Below, piece by piece: positions 9,515 to 20,292 of a DNA stretch of 64,000 bases. Origin of the DNA: Amphibalanus amphitrite (lineage: Eukaryota; Arthropoda; Thecostraca; Balanomorpha; Balanidae). Each line of letters opens with the position of its first letter. The stretch's first letter is position 1. Below the pieces are notes generated by a model. That model was not told the origin of the DNA, ran no database searches, and worked only from the letters and a program-made list of their open reading frames with translations. Location of the stretch: contig NW_024883049.1 of the NCBI RefSeq assembly GCF_019059575.1, positions 1 to 64,000 on the forward strand. The letters are read 5' to 3'. The translations under genes and the position numbers were made by a program.

Positions 9515-12500
9515 TTACGAGATGCGGCGACCCTTACCACGCCGGCCCCGACCAGCAGACGTGGAGGCTGGCCGCTTAGACGGTTTGGTGGTTGTGGGTC
9601 GTCGTCGTCCCCGCTGTATTTTACTGCGCACAAGACAGCAGTGCTGCCGTGAGGTGAGGTATATATGATCAGCAAGGATCAGTGCCTCGTCGGTGTGCGA
9701 CATTTTCTGGACGACGTGCTGTACGTCACTTACAGACACGTCCACTCCCTTGGCATGCAGCTCGTCGCACACAACAGAGGCCACGTCGCGTGTGTGCAGC
9801 CGCCTCCAAGCCACGTGGACAGCGTCTCCGATGACATTATCGGCGCTAGTCCACTCGCCGTCATCCTCGGCAGCCACAAAGTGACGCCACGTCTTTGCAG
9901 CATTGATTTTCATTTGGCGCTCGAAAATCTCGGCCTCCAGCACGTCTGGATTCAGACGCTGAACCTGAATCTCCTCGACAGTTGGCCACTGGTCAGTGGG
10001 AACGTGCAGGTGATGTGGGTGTCTGACACGCGACACCACCACCGTCCAGAAGCCGGGCGTCTCTACCCACGCTTTCACTTTGGCCACCACTCGATCCAGC
10101 GTGGCGCCCTGGCCTTTAAAGCCGGTGAATGCGCTGCCGCCCTCCAGCGGCGGTCCAACACGAAACTCGGTCCGACTCTCTTCACCGCCGCCTATCGCCC
10201 GATTGTTTTTGCCCTTGTCACGGGCGCGCTTTACCATCCGTATTGGCACCAGATCGTCGGCATCTTCGATGCCGAGGATATTTGGGCCACGATTCTCGGT
10301 GTAGTTTGGAACGCGCACCACAATGAACTCGGGCAGATGGGGCGGGTGCTTTGGCGTGTGAAATACCAGCTGGACGGTGCTAGACGCCGCGACCAGCTCG
10401 TCGAGACGATGCTCATCGCCGTCGACGATGTGACCGTTGACCTTCACGATGACACTGCCCACGGGAACCTGGTACATACGCTCACGGTCCGAGGCGGGTG
10501 TGTCGAGGGGAGTGGTCAGCGTGACGCCACTGGTCCGCACCCTTTCTCGGTACTCACAGCTGGACAGTGTTACCTGCCAGTCATCCTCCAAGTACAGCGG
10601 TCCGACGAACTCGACGTGAGCGCCATTGAACAGACCGACACTGGGTGCCACGTTTTCCAACAGCATCAGCGGCAGACCACTGCACGCAAAGAACACTGCC
10701 GGTATGCTGCGGAACTCTCTGGGTGACACCTTTTGCAGTCGAGCTGCTTTTTTCGTCGGTAAATGCTGTGCGTTCACGGCCATTACCGGCGTGTCACGCT
10801 CGTTGGCGAAGCGAACGAGCGCCCTGGCGTTGTCCGACTCGACGGTAGCACGATGCACGGCCAGCTCGCTGAACCAATGGTTACCGTGCAGTGTGACGGC
10901 GCCAGCCCAAAGTGGATCAGCAGCCATGTGCTCGGCGGTGGCCGTGTTGTCGCGGAGCCACTGCAGACTGGCGTGTGTCGCCCTGCCGTAGCGGAACGAT
11001 GGAATGATCACCTTTGTGAAATGGTCGGCTAGCTCGTCGTTCTGAACAGTGCGCCGCACTTCATTTAAGTAGACGGTCTCGTAATCGCCGTCCAGTGCTG
11101 CCGCACGGAAACGAGCCACCGCCCGGCGCTCATCATCATTGAGCGTGTTCGGCTCCCGTGAAGCGGCGTGACTCCACGCCGCGAAGCCGTCCACGGTTTC
11201 CAGCGCCGGCATACGAAACACCTCACGGAAGGCGAGCATGCCCAGCCGCGATGCCTCGCAGCAGTCTTTGCCGTCGTCCATTCGCTGGCGGAGACTCCAC
11301 ACAGGACTGTCGCCGATCGGCAGTATCTGTGCCGGGTCACCGACAAGCACGACGCCGATGTCGTCCAAATTGATGCCGGCCTCCTCGAGTCGCTTTACTA
11401 TCCAGCGCATCATCCTGCGCTGGATCATTGAGAACTCGTCGAATATGAGAAGACCCAGCTCAGGACCGAGCCTTTCACAGAGTGCAGCAAACTGTCGGCT
11501 CTCGGCCGGCAACGGGTCATCGCCTACTTGACCGACTCGTATAGCAAAGAGACGGTGGATGGTGGTCGCACCGTGTGCCATATGGAACGATGCGCAGCCC
11601 GTTGGCGCCGAAAGTTTGACTACGTCAGTCCAGTCGGCCTCATCAGCGACGAGCAGCTCGTTCAACTCGTGCACGGCAGAGCGCAGCGTAGTCGATTTGC
11701 CCGCGCCAGGATCACCCAGCAGGAATGCACGCAGTGCCTTGGGCCGTTTGTCCCTAATATCGGGGACCAGGGGCGCGACAGGCTCGACGATGCGTGACGA
11801 CCGATTACGGCGCCATTTGGCCACCGCCTGATCGTAGGCATTCCATTCACGACAGGAGCGTCGCCACTCGCGCTGTTCTTTCAGATAGCCTGTGACCAGA
11901 CGCGGCAGCACCAGCTGACGTCCACTCGGCGTCACCGGAGCAGAATGCGCAGCGTCTCCGGCGCTCAGACTAGCCAGTCGGCCATAGTTGCGACGCACAT
12001 GTTCTGGATTGACTATGCGATCGCCGAGCCACTGCGCTTGGAAGTCGTATCCGGCCGGGTTTGCGACACTCGCCGCCGCTCTGTCAGCTCGCTGCACTGC
12101 GTCGTCAATGTCCTCTGCAGGACACGCCAGCATGGCGTCCAGAGCCGTCTGGTAGAATCGATCACGCACACGCTGAGCCATCAGCTCACGCTCTTCCTCT
12201 ACCTCAGGCGGCTCGACAACATCAGCAGCATCGTCAGCGTTGTCGCCGTCGTCGTCATCGTCGCTGTCCGATTCGTCAGACAAGTCCTCGCCTGTGGCTG
12301 CCGCCGCTCGGCGTTTGTGGTCTTCGTAATACCGAGTGACCCACACAGGCTTGTGTACGTCAGATGCCATCAGCTGATCGTACATGGCTCTCCAGTGAGC
12401 GGCTATGGCGCAGTCAGTGAGACAATCTAGTGGCGGCATCAGCTCCTGCGATGTCAGGCACGGCTGACACCACAGCACGATGTCGCGAGCATACTTCCAG

Positions 12501-15500
12501 AAATTGACTCTGGCCGGATTTGCCTTCGATATGCCATGATGTGGTGCCAACATGACTGTTTTCAGCACACCACGCCATGAAGACTGGCGACGACTTATCT
12601 GGAATACGCGCTGACCATCTATGGTTTTCTCAATGGACGTGAACGTGTCGAAAAACTCGTAGACTGACATTTTGCGCTGAATATCGGTCAGAGGAATATT
12701 GCCATGACGAATGTTGTCGCCCAGCCGCGCGTTGAAGCGCTCCACCGAGTCAGCAAACACGTACACCGGATTGTCAGCGGCATTGGCTGGTTTCACCACG
12801 CGGCAGCCGCTCATACTGAACCTCTTCACGTCCAAATTCTTCTGCAGCAGCGGCAGCTGCCAGTTTTTGTGCACTGCCTGAAAGATGGACTGACACATGG
12901 ATGCCGCCGCCTGGTTGTACATTTTCTGTACGACGCCGATATCCACGTTATCGCTCGCCTCACGCCGTTCCATTGCCGACAACAGCATGTCGCCGGTGGT
13001 CCTGATTGGAGCCACCGGCTTCATGGTGTACTTGAGCGCGTACTCGACGCTACCGTCGCCGCGGGACTGAGCGAGCAGCACGTTAAATGTGTAGCCACCG
13101 CTGTCCGTGGGCGAGCTTTTCCATTCGACACGCGGCGTACGGGTGAGCCACGCGGGCACCACTGCCTTGTCGTCGACGTTGTTAAGGACGTGCAGGATGG
13201 TGAACGGATCATGACTACCTAGCCATTTGTCGTTTGAGGCCGTCTCGAACTGATATATGCGAGGATCGTGTGCATCTTTCACCACAGCCGGCTCGGTGCG
13301 GAGACGCCGTGGCATGCGTCTCTTGCACACAATCACCTCTTTTTTTACCTGCTTGGCACGTCCATCTGCCGAACGGGCCGCCTCAGTTGCCGCCTTGTCC
13401 ACGACCGGTCGCCGCACGGCACACCCGTCTTTGGCAGACGGCGCGTCTCCGCGTCCGCTGTGGCCCGTGTGTCGCAGCGTGCCGTTGATGACGCGCACAT
13501 AGAGCTCGTCAATGGCGGCAAAGTCGCCGGTTGACAGCGCGTCGTCCAGCTGGACGGCCATGCTAGCACGGCAAACGGTTGTTTTGCGATCGTAGGCAAA
13601 GTCAAAGGTGCGCTCGCCGTCTTTTGTGAAGCCGGCATTCCAGTTGGTGTAGCAGCGACCGATGTGCCTGACATACTCTTGTTGACAGTCACGCCAGGCC
13701 GCGCTGACGCGCGTCTCAAGAGTGACGCGAGAATCATCGCTCTCCAAAGTGGGGTCTTCCACCCGCAAATCTCTTTCGATCTCTGCCACTTTCTGCTTCA
13801 GAGAGGTCTGAAGCTGGTGTAGGAATCGTGAGAACGATTCACTGATCACGTGACGGTGAATGTGTGGGTTGGCGTTAGCACCCCACTCAGAGCGCACCAG
13901 GAAGTATGTTGCAGAGTGTCGCGCCACAGATAGCGCCAACGTGTCCAGCTCACCAATCAGAGCCGACATCCACGCCACGATGCCGGGATGTCGCAGCGTG
14001 TTGGCTAGCCGTGCATGGAGATAGCGCTCGTCACTGAGCGCCTCATTCGCGGCAGCGTTGTCACACAGCCGATGAATAGCCGGATGATGATTGTAGGGAA
14101 CGGCTCGTGTCTGCCACAGGTAAACCTCCATGGGAATTGCATTAGACCGCCACGGCGGCGGGCTCTCAAGGTAGCGAGCGATGCCGATGGCGTCCTGCTT
14201 TTGCACTCGCCAGTAAGCGTCAGAATCCTCCAATTTTGAGCGTAGACAAAGCAGCGACTGAGCAAGCCTTTTGCACAGCGCCGGGTCGTTTTCCAGTTGC
14301 TCCTTGGTTGGCAACCCGTCTGGAAAATCGGTCATTCTGATGGCAACATTGGCCTCCTGGCCGGTCTTATCACGACTCAGCTGGTTGCTGACAACGAACT
14401 GAAGGTCAACGTTGCCTTCCGCCTCGGGCTGACGCGACATCCAGTGAAGCCAGTTCTGTCGCCAGGAGGTGACTGGCTGACGAATGCTGACCTTACGGTC
14501 CTGGTACGGATCGGCGTCACCCGAGCGGAACACCTCTGGGAAAGCCATCTGCATGTAGCCGGGTGTCGACTCGGGCAGCGGATTTTCCCGGTCGACTCCC
14601 GGCATCGGTATGTGAAGGAGCGCAGAACGCGCGATACCCTGCCGGCGAATGTCTTCCGGACGTTCACTCTGCGGCCCGCAGACGGCACCGGCAGAAATGC
14701 CGCCAGCACGGACGCCCTCATCGTTGCCGAACTCGCGGCCAAGCATCTCCAGCTCCTCACAACAGCGTAACAGCACGCTACTCGGCTCGCCGGTCGAGTC
14801 AACATTGTCTCCGTCGACGGGGGCGGGCAGCAGCCAGCCGTTAGCAACGGCACAGTTGAGAACGTGACGCATGGTGACGTCGATTTCATCGGCGTCCGAT
14901 TCGTCGTCGTCATCTGTGCGTCGCTCGTGCTGCCCTCCGTTGTGGCGGTCGGCAGCCGCGTCGACAGCTTGACCTACCACAAAGTTCTCAATGACCTCCC
15001 ATAAGTCATCCTGGCCAGCCTCTGTGGTGTCGGCACCCTCACCGCTGCGCGACAGCCGGAAGCTTTTCCACAGCTCGTCGGCCATGGTGAAGCCAGACTC
15101 TAGCCAATTGCAGAACTCGTTGAACCGCAACACCTTGTCTGCACGGGCGTGAATGTCGCTGGCCAGTACAACACGAAGACCGGCAGGCGTGCTCGGCCGG
15201 TCCGGCTCGGACAGCCGACGCTGCAGAGCTGCCAGGTTTTCGTTTGAAAACGGCATCCATTGTTCGCCGACAAAGCGATAGAATGGACGCGTCTGCCGTG
15301 GGTTGTATTTACACTCCATGGTACGTTCCATAAAGTGCTTGGCCCTCAGTATGGTCTGCATGTTTACCATAGCCTCGGCAGACGTGCCGTCTCGTCTGCT
15401 CTGCACCAGCACAACGAATGGCAGCCTTTCAAAATCATACCATGGTAAATTCCGCGCCCGGCAGGCGTCCTTCAGCGGATAGGAAATGGTGCCGTGCTTG

Positions 15501-18500
15501 CAGAACGGAACCTGGTTGGCACGCAAACGCAGCACGCTGACAACCAGATGCACTGGCCGCAGCACCATTGTCTCAGCGGGTGTCCATGACTTCACAAACT
15601 GATGATACGCCTCGTCTGAGTATACATCAGTGGCTACCAGATTTTCTGCCGAGAACAGGCTGATGTCCGTCGGCTCTGGCTCGTCACTGTCGTCCTCTGG
15701 AGCACCGTTGTTTGCAGCCGACGTGCCGTCTGCGCTCAGCGCTGGCTGGGAGGCGACGGGCCGCTCAGCGCCGCCGACAAAGTCGCCGACGTCATTCGGA
15801 TCGGGACGTAATTGATTTATGTCCGACACCAGTGGCCGAGGTACAATGTTGTTGTTGGCGTCAACCTCATATGCTGATGAACATGCTGTACAAACGCCCG
15901 TGACGTCTCGGTCAGTGAAAACTGTGCCGTTGGCACCCCTGAATTCGGGGTCTAGCGTCACCGTACAACGCCCGCCCTCACGCAGCAGCGACGAGCGTGA
16001 TACGGCGCCAGAAACAACGCTGTCCGGGGGCAAATTAACCAAACGGCCATGCTCAGGCACCTGGATCTGATAGCCTGGATACGGCAATCCGGGCGTCTGC
16101 TGGTTGCACTTGACGCAACGCACACGGCGAAGCGAATTGTACAAGGCATGGATGTCGCGTAGTACCTGTAAGTTGGAGAACTCAAGCTCGGACGACGGAT
16201 CTTCAGAATCCGTGTCGAGTGGATCGTGCCACGCCTGGCAGCATTTTGCCTCGCGCGGACTGTCCACGGTGAAACGGCCGGCTGTGAACTGACTGCTGGA
16301 AATAGGACGGAAGCGTCTGCGCTTCGCCTGCGTGCCCAGTGTGACGACGCCACTGTTTGACGTTCGGGTCAGTACGGCACGACGACCAGTCCATTCAGCA
16401 GCTCTGTCATCACCATGGTAATGATAGCTGGCCAGAACCTCAGTCTCCTCTGTATGATCAGACGCGTCCAGCACACGTAATGAGCGAAGCTGCATTGCCG
16501 GTGGCGGTAATGCGTCTCCCGCCGTCCGAGCGCCCATGGCCACCCAGGTGGACGGCTTCTCTTCCGCCGTGCAGGTGACAAAGTCTGGCGGAGTGTCACA
16601 CGTGATGCCGACCAGCCGGTCGCATGTGAAACGAACTCTGTGCTGTTCGCCGGCATAGGTGTAATGACCGAGAGGATACTTGGACGCAGCTCTAGCATCA
16701 ATAACACGCAGAGTGCCGCAATCGACACACGAACGTAGAAAGAACGATGTTAGAGCACCGACATCTGCAACGGCAGGGGCTGCAGTGCGCTGAGGCGGCG
16801 CCTGTGCCACCGGCCTGCGCTGTTGACGCCTACCAGACGTAGCGGAGCGAGTGACAAACATTACGCTGTACTGGACGCGAGTGGCGTTGCCGCGATCTTC
16901 GTGACACTGTGGTCCGGCGAAGGTTTCCAGCAGATGGGTGTATTTTGCATGGTTTTGTCTTAGCTTATGATGAACATCTCGAAGCAGAAGTTCGAAATGC
17001 TCGTCTGAAAGTGTCTCCGACCAGGGATCGGCCTGAAACTCGGCCCACCGATCAGCTCCGTGTCTGGATATGAATATCTCACGGAGGGTAGAGGAGCGGT
17101 AAAATTTATACCAACCCTTACCGTAGTAGTGCAGCTGGAGGAGATTATGTCGGTCCTCCCAGGCCTGCGGACCCCGATGCGGCTGCAGACCTTCCTCCTC
17201 CGCCCGACGTGGATGTGTGGAGTAGAAGCGATCTACAAGGCGGAGCGTTTTGTGGAACAGATCCTCGTCCTCTAAAACAGCGGCCACTGTTTGGCCAGAC
17301 TTTTTTACCATGTCCTTAAAACGGAGCCATGAGTAAGAGCTGTAACGGAATTGGCCGCTACGCGATGGAGTAGGAAACCCACGTCTTTTTAGGTGGCGTA
17401 GGCTAATCTGACGTTTTTCTCCATGATCACCAATAAGGTACGTCACAACGACTTTGGTGCTGTCTCGGTATGGCCAGGGGCCGATTAAATTGTTGTCCAC
17501 TGGTGAGCTGAGATCAGTCGTCACACTTTCTATGACAACACAATGCGAAGACTTATCCACGAAGTCATCCAGCGTGGCACGAGTCAGCGTGGAAACCCCG
17601 TCGATGTCTAAATCTGACTGAATGTAGCCAGCCGTAGATAACATGCGTCCTTGGGGGTTATGGCCGTTCACAGGAACAGCCAATGGCGACTGAAGTTCTG
17701 ATTCATTGCAAATACTCTCTGCTGGGTCAATGAGCAATTGACCAGATTCCTTACCATCCGCTTGAATAGCCTGAGGAATAGTAGCGTCCGTGGCGGTATC
17801 CTTTCTCCGAAGTGGTACCACAGCCTTACCTTTCCTCGGGCGCCCGGCACGACGCTGAGCGCTTCCTCCCGTAGCACTAGACTCCGACTGTCCTATCCTT
17901 GAAGAGTCAGCTTCAAGTGCTGCAACCGACTGAACAGTGTTTTGAGGAGCTAATTCTTTGGTCTCTGCTACATCAAGTTCCATAGGGGCTGCACGTTTTG
18001 ATGATGGCGGTGGTGGGGGCCGTTTTTTAGGACGCCCAATGCGTGCCTTTTTGGCAGTAGCGCTGACTACGGTGTCAGACTCCTCACAGCTTTTTGCTGC
18101 TTCCTCATTTTCCCCATGATCTGTACCCAGTGGAAAGACCGGAATGGTTTTGGAAACGATCACTGGCACGTCTGCGCCCTCAGAGGCTGTTTGCGCTTCT
18201 ACACAGACATCCTCGACGTTGATTGGACGTCCGAAGAGATGCGTGAAAATACGTTTCTGTTTTTTGGGACGGCCAACTGGCCGTTTTGCTGCATTTACAC
18301 AGACTGAAGTGTTGAGGGTCGTAGCAGCTGCGGAGCCCTCCTTACTCGCTGGTTTTGTCACAGTATCTAGGCACTTTGCCTGGCGACCGCGTCGTCCCTT
18401 AACAAGAGTCCAAGCACCATCATTGTCGGTGCTCTGCTCAGTGATGGCCGGTGAAGTCTGGGCAGTTGGTTCCTCCTGGGGTGTTGGTGGTGTTGGGGGA

Positions 18501-19027
18501 GATGGAGCGACCATGTGCAGGTCATAGTGCTCCCCCCGACTATAATAGCATAAGTGAATAGGAGACTGGTTTGGTGCTCCATGAGCAGCCACCTGATGAC
18601 CGTTTTCCCACACATAGATGAGACGGTGAAGCACACGTGCTGCTACTCTTATCTCTGGCTCACCACCGAACTCACCTCCCTTGCGCATGGAATTGATGTA
18701 GCCGTCCAGGTCAGGGAACACTGCCCTAAGCAGTTCATCTTTGCGCTCCTCTTCACATATCTTTTGCCGAAGGGCCACGTGATCTAGCGAGGGATCACCG
18801 ACAGCGTAGGCGAGCGCCCGGAACAGACAGTTGCCGTCGCCATGTATGCCAATGATGTTAGCACCGTAGTCAGTGTAAACGGGGTCCTGCCTGCTGACCA
18901 CTGGAGTGGATTGCCAATCATGATAATAAATCCTTCCAGACCTGGCCTCACGGGACATCCCCGTCAGCACCTCCACGAACGATGGCTTTACGCCCTCCGC
19001 TATTTTGGCGTAACTTGTTTTTTGCAT
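9515..19027 (-). CDS. Helitron-like rolling-circle transposase (OTU, AT-hooks, Rep, helicase)
   Basis: A single uninterrupted frame of 3,170 residues encodes a transposase that would nick, transfer and unwind element DNA in the nucleus. The start is the first ATG after an in-frame TAG five codons upstream (19040-19042). Domains in order: OTU cysteine protease with GDGNCLF (D64, C67) and GEHYDLH (H167); AT-hook cores GRPKK, GRPKK and GRPRK near residues 252, 331 and 395; CxxC pairs at 767/770, 971/974 and 1046/1049; a DUF6570-like segment from about 1158; the Helitron N-terminal region from about 1492; HUH motif H1722-I-H1724; paired catalytic tyrosines Y1996 and Y2000 (YALKY); an acidic stretch at 2247-2283; PIF1-like helicase with Walker A GDPGAGKST (2438-2446), DE (2530-2531), GDPAQILPIGD (2563-2573) and a motif VI SRVRH near 2999; and a basic tail (3136-3170). 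All key residues are present. No C-terminal AP-endonuclease, common in Helentrons, is visible. Family assignment is secure; subclass (Helitron or Helentron/Helitron2) is not. Confidence 0.93.
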   Translation of the reverse strand: MQKTSYAKIAEGVKPSFVEVLTGMSREARSGRIYYHDWQSTPVVSRQDPVYTDYGANIIGIHGDGNCLFRALAYAVGDPSLDHVALRQKICEEERKDELLRAVFPDLDGYINSMRKGGEFGGEPEIRVAARVLHRLIYVWENGHQVAAHGAPNQSPIHLCYYSRGEHYDLHMVAPSPPTPPTPQEEPTAQTSPAITEQSTDNDGAWTLVKGRRGRQAKCLDTVTKPASKEGSAAATTLNTSVCVNAAKRPVGRPKKQKRIFTHLFGRPINVEDVCVEAQTASEGADVPVIVSKTIPVFPLGTDHGENEEAAKSCEESDTVVSATAKKARIGRPKKRPPPPPSSKRAAPMELDVAETKELAPQNTVQSVAALEADSSRIGQSESSATGGSAQRRAGRPRKGKAVVPLRRKDTATDATIPQAIQADGKESGQLLIDPAESICNESELQSPLAVPVNGHNPQGRMLSTAGYIQSDLDIDGVSTLTRATLDDFVDKSSHCVVIESVTTDLSSPVDNNLIGPWPYRDSTKVVVTYLIGDHGEKRQISLRHLKRRGFPTPSRSGQFRYSSYSWLRFKDMVKKSGQTVAAVLEDEDLFHKTLRLVDRFYSTHPRRAEEEGLQPHRGPQAWEDRHNLLQLHYYGKGWYKFYRSSTLREIFISRHGADRWAEFQADPWSETLSDEHFELLLRDVHHKLRQNHAKYTHLLETFAGPQCHEDRGNATRVQYSVMFVTRSATSGRRQQRRPVAQAPPQRTAAPAVADVGALTSFFLRSCVDCGTLRVIDARAASKYPLGHYTYAGEQHRVRFTCDRLVGITCDTPPDFVTCTAEEKPSTWVAMGARTAGDALPPPAMQLRSLRVLDASDHTEETEVLASYHYHGDDRAAEWTGRRAVLTRTSNSGVVTLGTQAKRRRFRPISSSQFTAGRFTVDSPREAKCCQAWHDPLDTDSEDPSSELEFSNLQVLRDIHALYNSLRRVRCVKCNQQTPGLPYPGYQIQVPEHGRLVNLPPDSVVSGAVSRSSLLREGGRCTVTLDPEFRGANGTVFTDRDVTGVCTACSSAYEVDANNNIVPRPLVSDINQLRPDPNDVGDFVGGAERPVASQPALSADGTSAANNGAPEDDSDEPEPTDISLFSAENLVATDVYSDEAYHQFVKSWTPAETMVLRPVHLVVSVLRLRANQVPFCKHGTISYPLKDACRARNLPWYDFERLPFVVLVQSRRDGTSAEAMVNMQTILRAKHFMERTMECKYNPRQTRPFYRFVGEQWMPFSNENLAALQRRLSEPDRPSTPAGLRVVLASDIHARADKVLRFNEFCNWLESGFTMADELWKSFRLSRSGEGADTTEAGQDDLWEVIENFVVGQAVDAAADRHNGGQHERRTDDDDESDADEIDVTMRHVLNCAVANGWLLPAPVDGDNVDSTGEPSSVLLRCCEELEMLGREFGNDEGVRAGGISAGAVCGPQSERPEDIRRQGIARSALLHIPMPGVDRENPLPESTPGYMQMAFPEVFRSGDADPYQDRKVSIRQPVTSWRQNWLHWMSRQPEAEGNVDLQFVVSNQLSRDKTGQEANVAIRMTDFPDGLPTKEQLENDPALCKRLAQSLLCLRSKLEDSDAYWRVQKQDAIGIARYLESPPPWRSNAIPMEVYLWQTRAVPYNHHPAIHRLCDNAAANEALSDERYLHARLANTLRHPGIVAWMSALIGELDTLALSVARHSATYFLVRSEWGANANPHIHRHVISESFSRFLHQLQTSLKQKVAEIERDLRVEDPTLESDDSRVTLETRVSAAWRDCQQEYVRHIGRCYTNWNAGFTKDGERTFDFAYDRKTTVCRASMAVQLDDALSTGDFAAIDELYVRVINGTLRHTGHSGRGDAPSAKDGCAVRRPVVDKAATEAARSADGRAKQVKKEVIVCKRRMPRRLRTEPAVVKDAHDPRIYQFETASNDKWLGSHDPFTILHVLNNVDDKAVVPAWLTRTPRVEWKSSPTDSGGYTFNVLLAQSRGDGSVEYALKYTMKPVAPIRTTGDMLLSAMERREASDNVDIGVVQKMYNQAAASMCQSIFQAVHKNWQLPLLQKNLDVKRFSMSGCRVVKPANAADNPVYVFADSVERFNARLGDNIRHGNIPLTDIQRKMSVYEFFDTFTSIEKTIDGQRVFQISRRQSSWRGVLKTVMLAPHHGISKANPARVNFWKYARDIVLWCQPCLTSQELMPPLDCLTDCAIAAHWRAMYDQLMASDVHKPVWVTRYYEDHKRRAAAATGEDLSDESDSDDDDDGDNADDAADVVEPPEVEEERELMAQRVRDRFYQTALDAMLACPAEDIDDAVQRADRAAASVANPAGYDFQAQWLGDRIVNPEHVRRNYGRLASLSAGDAAHSAPVTPSGRQLVLPRLVTGYLKEQREWRRSCREWNAYDQAVAKWRRNRSSRIVEPVAPLVPDIRDKRPKALRAFLLGDPGAGKSTTLRSAVHELNELLVADEADWTDVVKLSAPTGCASFHMAHGATTIHRLFAIRVGQVGDDPLPAESRQFAALCERLGPELGLLIFDEFSMIQRRMMRWIVKRLEEAGINLDDIGVVLVGDPAQILPIGDSPVWSLRQRMDDGKDCCEASRLGMLAFREVFRMPALETVDGFAAWSHAASREPNTLNDDERRAVARFRAAALDGDYETVYLNEVRRTVQNDELADHFTKVIIPSFRYGRATHASLQWLRDNTATAEHMAADPLWAGAVTLHGNHWFSELAVHRATVESDNARALVRFANERDTPVMAVNAQHLPTKKAARLQKVSPREFRSIPAVFFACSGLPLMLLENVAPSVGLFNGAHVEFVGPLYLEDDWQVTLSSCEYRERVRTSGVTLTTPLDTPASDRERMYQVPVGSVIVKVNGHIVDGDEHRLDELVAASSTVQLVFHTPKHPPHLPEFIVVRVPNYTENRGPNILGIEDADDLVPIRMVKRARDKGKNNRAIGGGEESRTEFRVGPPLEGGSAFTGFKGQGATLDRVVAKVKAWVETPGFWTVVVSRVRHPHHLHVPTDQWPTVEEIQVQRLNPDVLEAEIFERQMKINAAKTWRHFVAAEDDGEWTSADNVIGDAVHVAWRRLHTRDVASVVCDELHAKGVDVSVSDVQHVVQKMSHTDEALILADHIYLTSRQHCCLVRSKIQRGRRRPTTTKPSKRPASTSAGRGRRGKGRRIS

Positions 19028-19421
19028 GGCGAAAATATCCTATCCCTGGGAGGTCTCAATAGATGTAGGCTGATTGCACCCAAGGCTTTACCTCAGCACA
19101 GACACAGCCGTGACCGGAGCTGAACCACAATGTAGCAAGACAATGCAGTATATCTGGAAATAGCGAGCAAAGAAAAGTCACCGAAAATAACGTGGCTGTG
19201 AAGCAGGTCAAAGGATAATAATATGTCAAGTCACTGATAACTGAGAAGACTGCCTTTCACGGGGTTCCTTGGAAAACAAACATCAAATATGAAAGGTAAG
19301 TAAATATCGATGCTATTTAATTTCAAACTTCACTCTCGTGGTAGCGAGGGGGGGGGGGGGGGTAATTCGCCACACCAGTTTATCTCAACAAAAACGAATG
19401 CTTTAAAGTGATCATCCGACC
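19028..19421 (-). other. 5' flank of the transposase gene
   Basis: This is the non-coding leader side of the transposase. A poly-G run occurs at about 19350-19363. No clear TATA box with initiator could be assigned on the minus strand, and no copy of the array 5' module is present. The element's 5' end must lie here or further right if the TTAA-bounded element at 19422 is a separate insertion. Confidence 0.4.
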
Positions 19422-19584
19422 TTAACCCGCGGCCCACTGGGGGGGGGGGGGCTATTTATAGCCCCTCCTGTTTTTCTGCAATAACTTCCAAACCGCTTGA
19501 CGTGTCGACGCCAAACTTTCAGTACCTTCGGCTGCATCAATTTAACACCTTGTGGTAAAATATTAACTTCGTAGCTACTATAGG

Positions 19585-19625
19585 TCGGCCGGAAATGACG
19601 TCAAAGTGACGTCATGTTCGGCCGA
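19585..19625. other. Imperfect palindrome with two CRE sites
   Basis: TCGGCCG (19585-19591) pairs with CGGCCGA (19619-19625). Inside are two perfect TGACGTCA motifs (19596-19603 and 19607-19614) separated by AAG. TGACGTCA is the CREB/ATF consensus. Whether it binds anything here is unknown. Confidence 0.5.
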
Positions 19626-19992
19626 TTTCGACGCAAAACATTGAACCACGGCAATCGCTCCCAAGAGCTCAGTTTTTTAGCTAGATCCAATTTCTTTGCG
19701 TGAAAGGACTCAGAATAGACTGCGCTATCAAACTGCTATCTCGGACTTCCGAAATTTCGAAAATTTCAAAAATTTCATATCATAAAATTCAAAATTTATA
19801 TTTTTATATTTTTTAAAAAAGTTTTTGGACCGGAATATATGTAATAGAACGCATGCTTATGAATAACACTAGCAAGGTTTAGCTAAATATGTTCAAAAAT
19901 GGCCAAGTTATACGCATTATTGCAAAAAATTCACAATTAATAATTTTTCAAATCAATTTTCAGTACTTATTTGACATCATACACCAATATAA

Positions 19993-20285
19993 ATAGCACA
20001 ATCGTGTTCCTGAGCTCAAACTGCATCCAATGAACACTTTTTTTTGTTGAAAAATTTAAACTTCAAAATTTGACCTTTTTTACCTGAAAGTGACCTGACC
20101 TAAGCTAAATTCGACTCAAAATGACCTCGAATGACACAGACGACATCAAATTCGAAATAAATGGACTAAATGGACCATAAAACATGTATCACGTGACCGA
20201 CGCATGATATAATATTTACGTGACCTGTGATGCCCTGACCCTGACCTGAAAATCAAAGTACAAGTTTGGTACCCTCCAGGTATCT
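19993..20285. repeat. ~285-bp dispersed repeat, copy 1
   Basis: This block runs from ATCGTGTTCCTGAGCTC to ACCCTCCAGGTATCTA. It recurs at 21533-21824 with few differences. It contains closely packed TGACCT words. No coding potential was seen. Confidence 0.75.
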
Positions 20286-20292
20286 ACACCAT

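Noticed and set aside
9665..10726. Plus-strand open frame of about 350 codons
   Set aside because: It lies wholly antisense to the transposase helicase and C-terminal region, has no recognisable domain, and is a typical shadow of GC-rich coding DNA.
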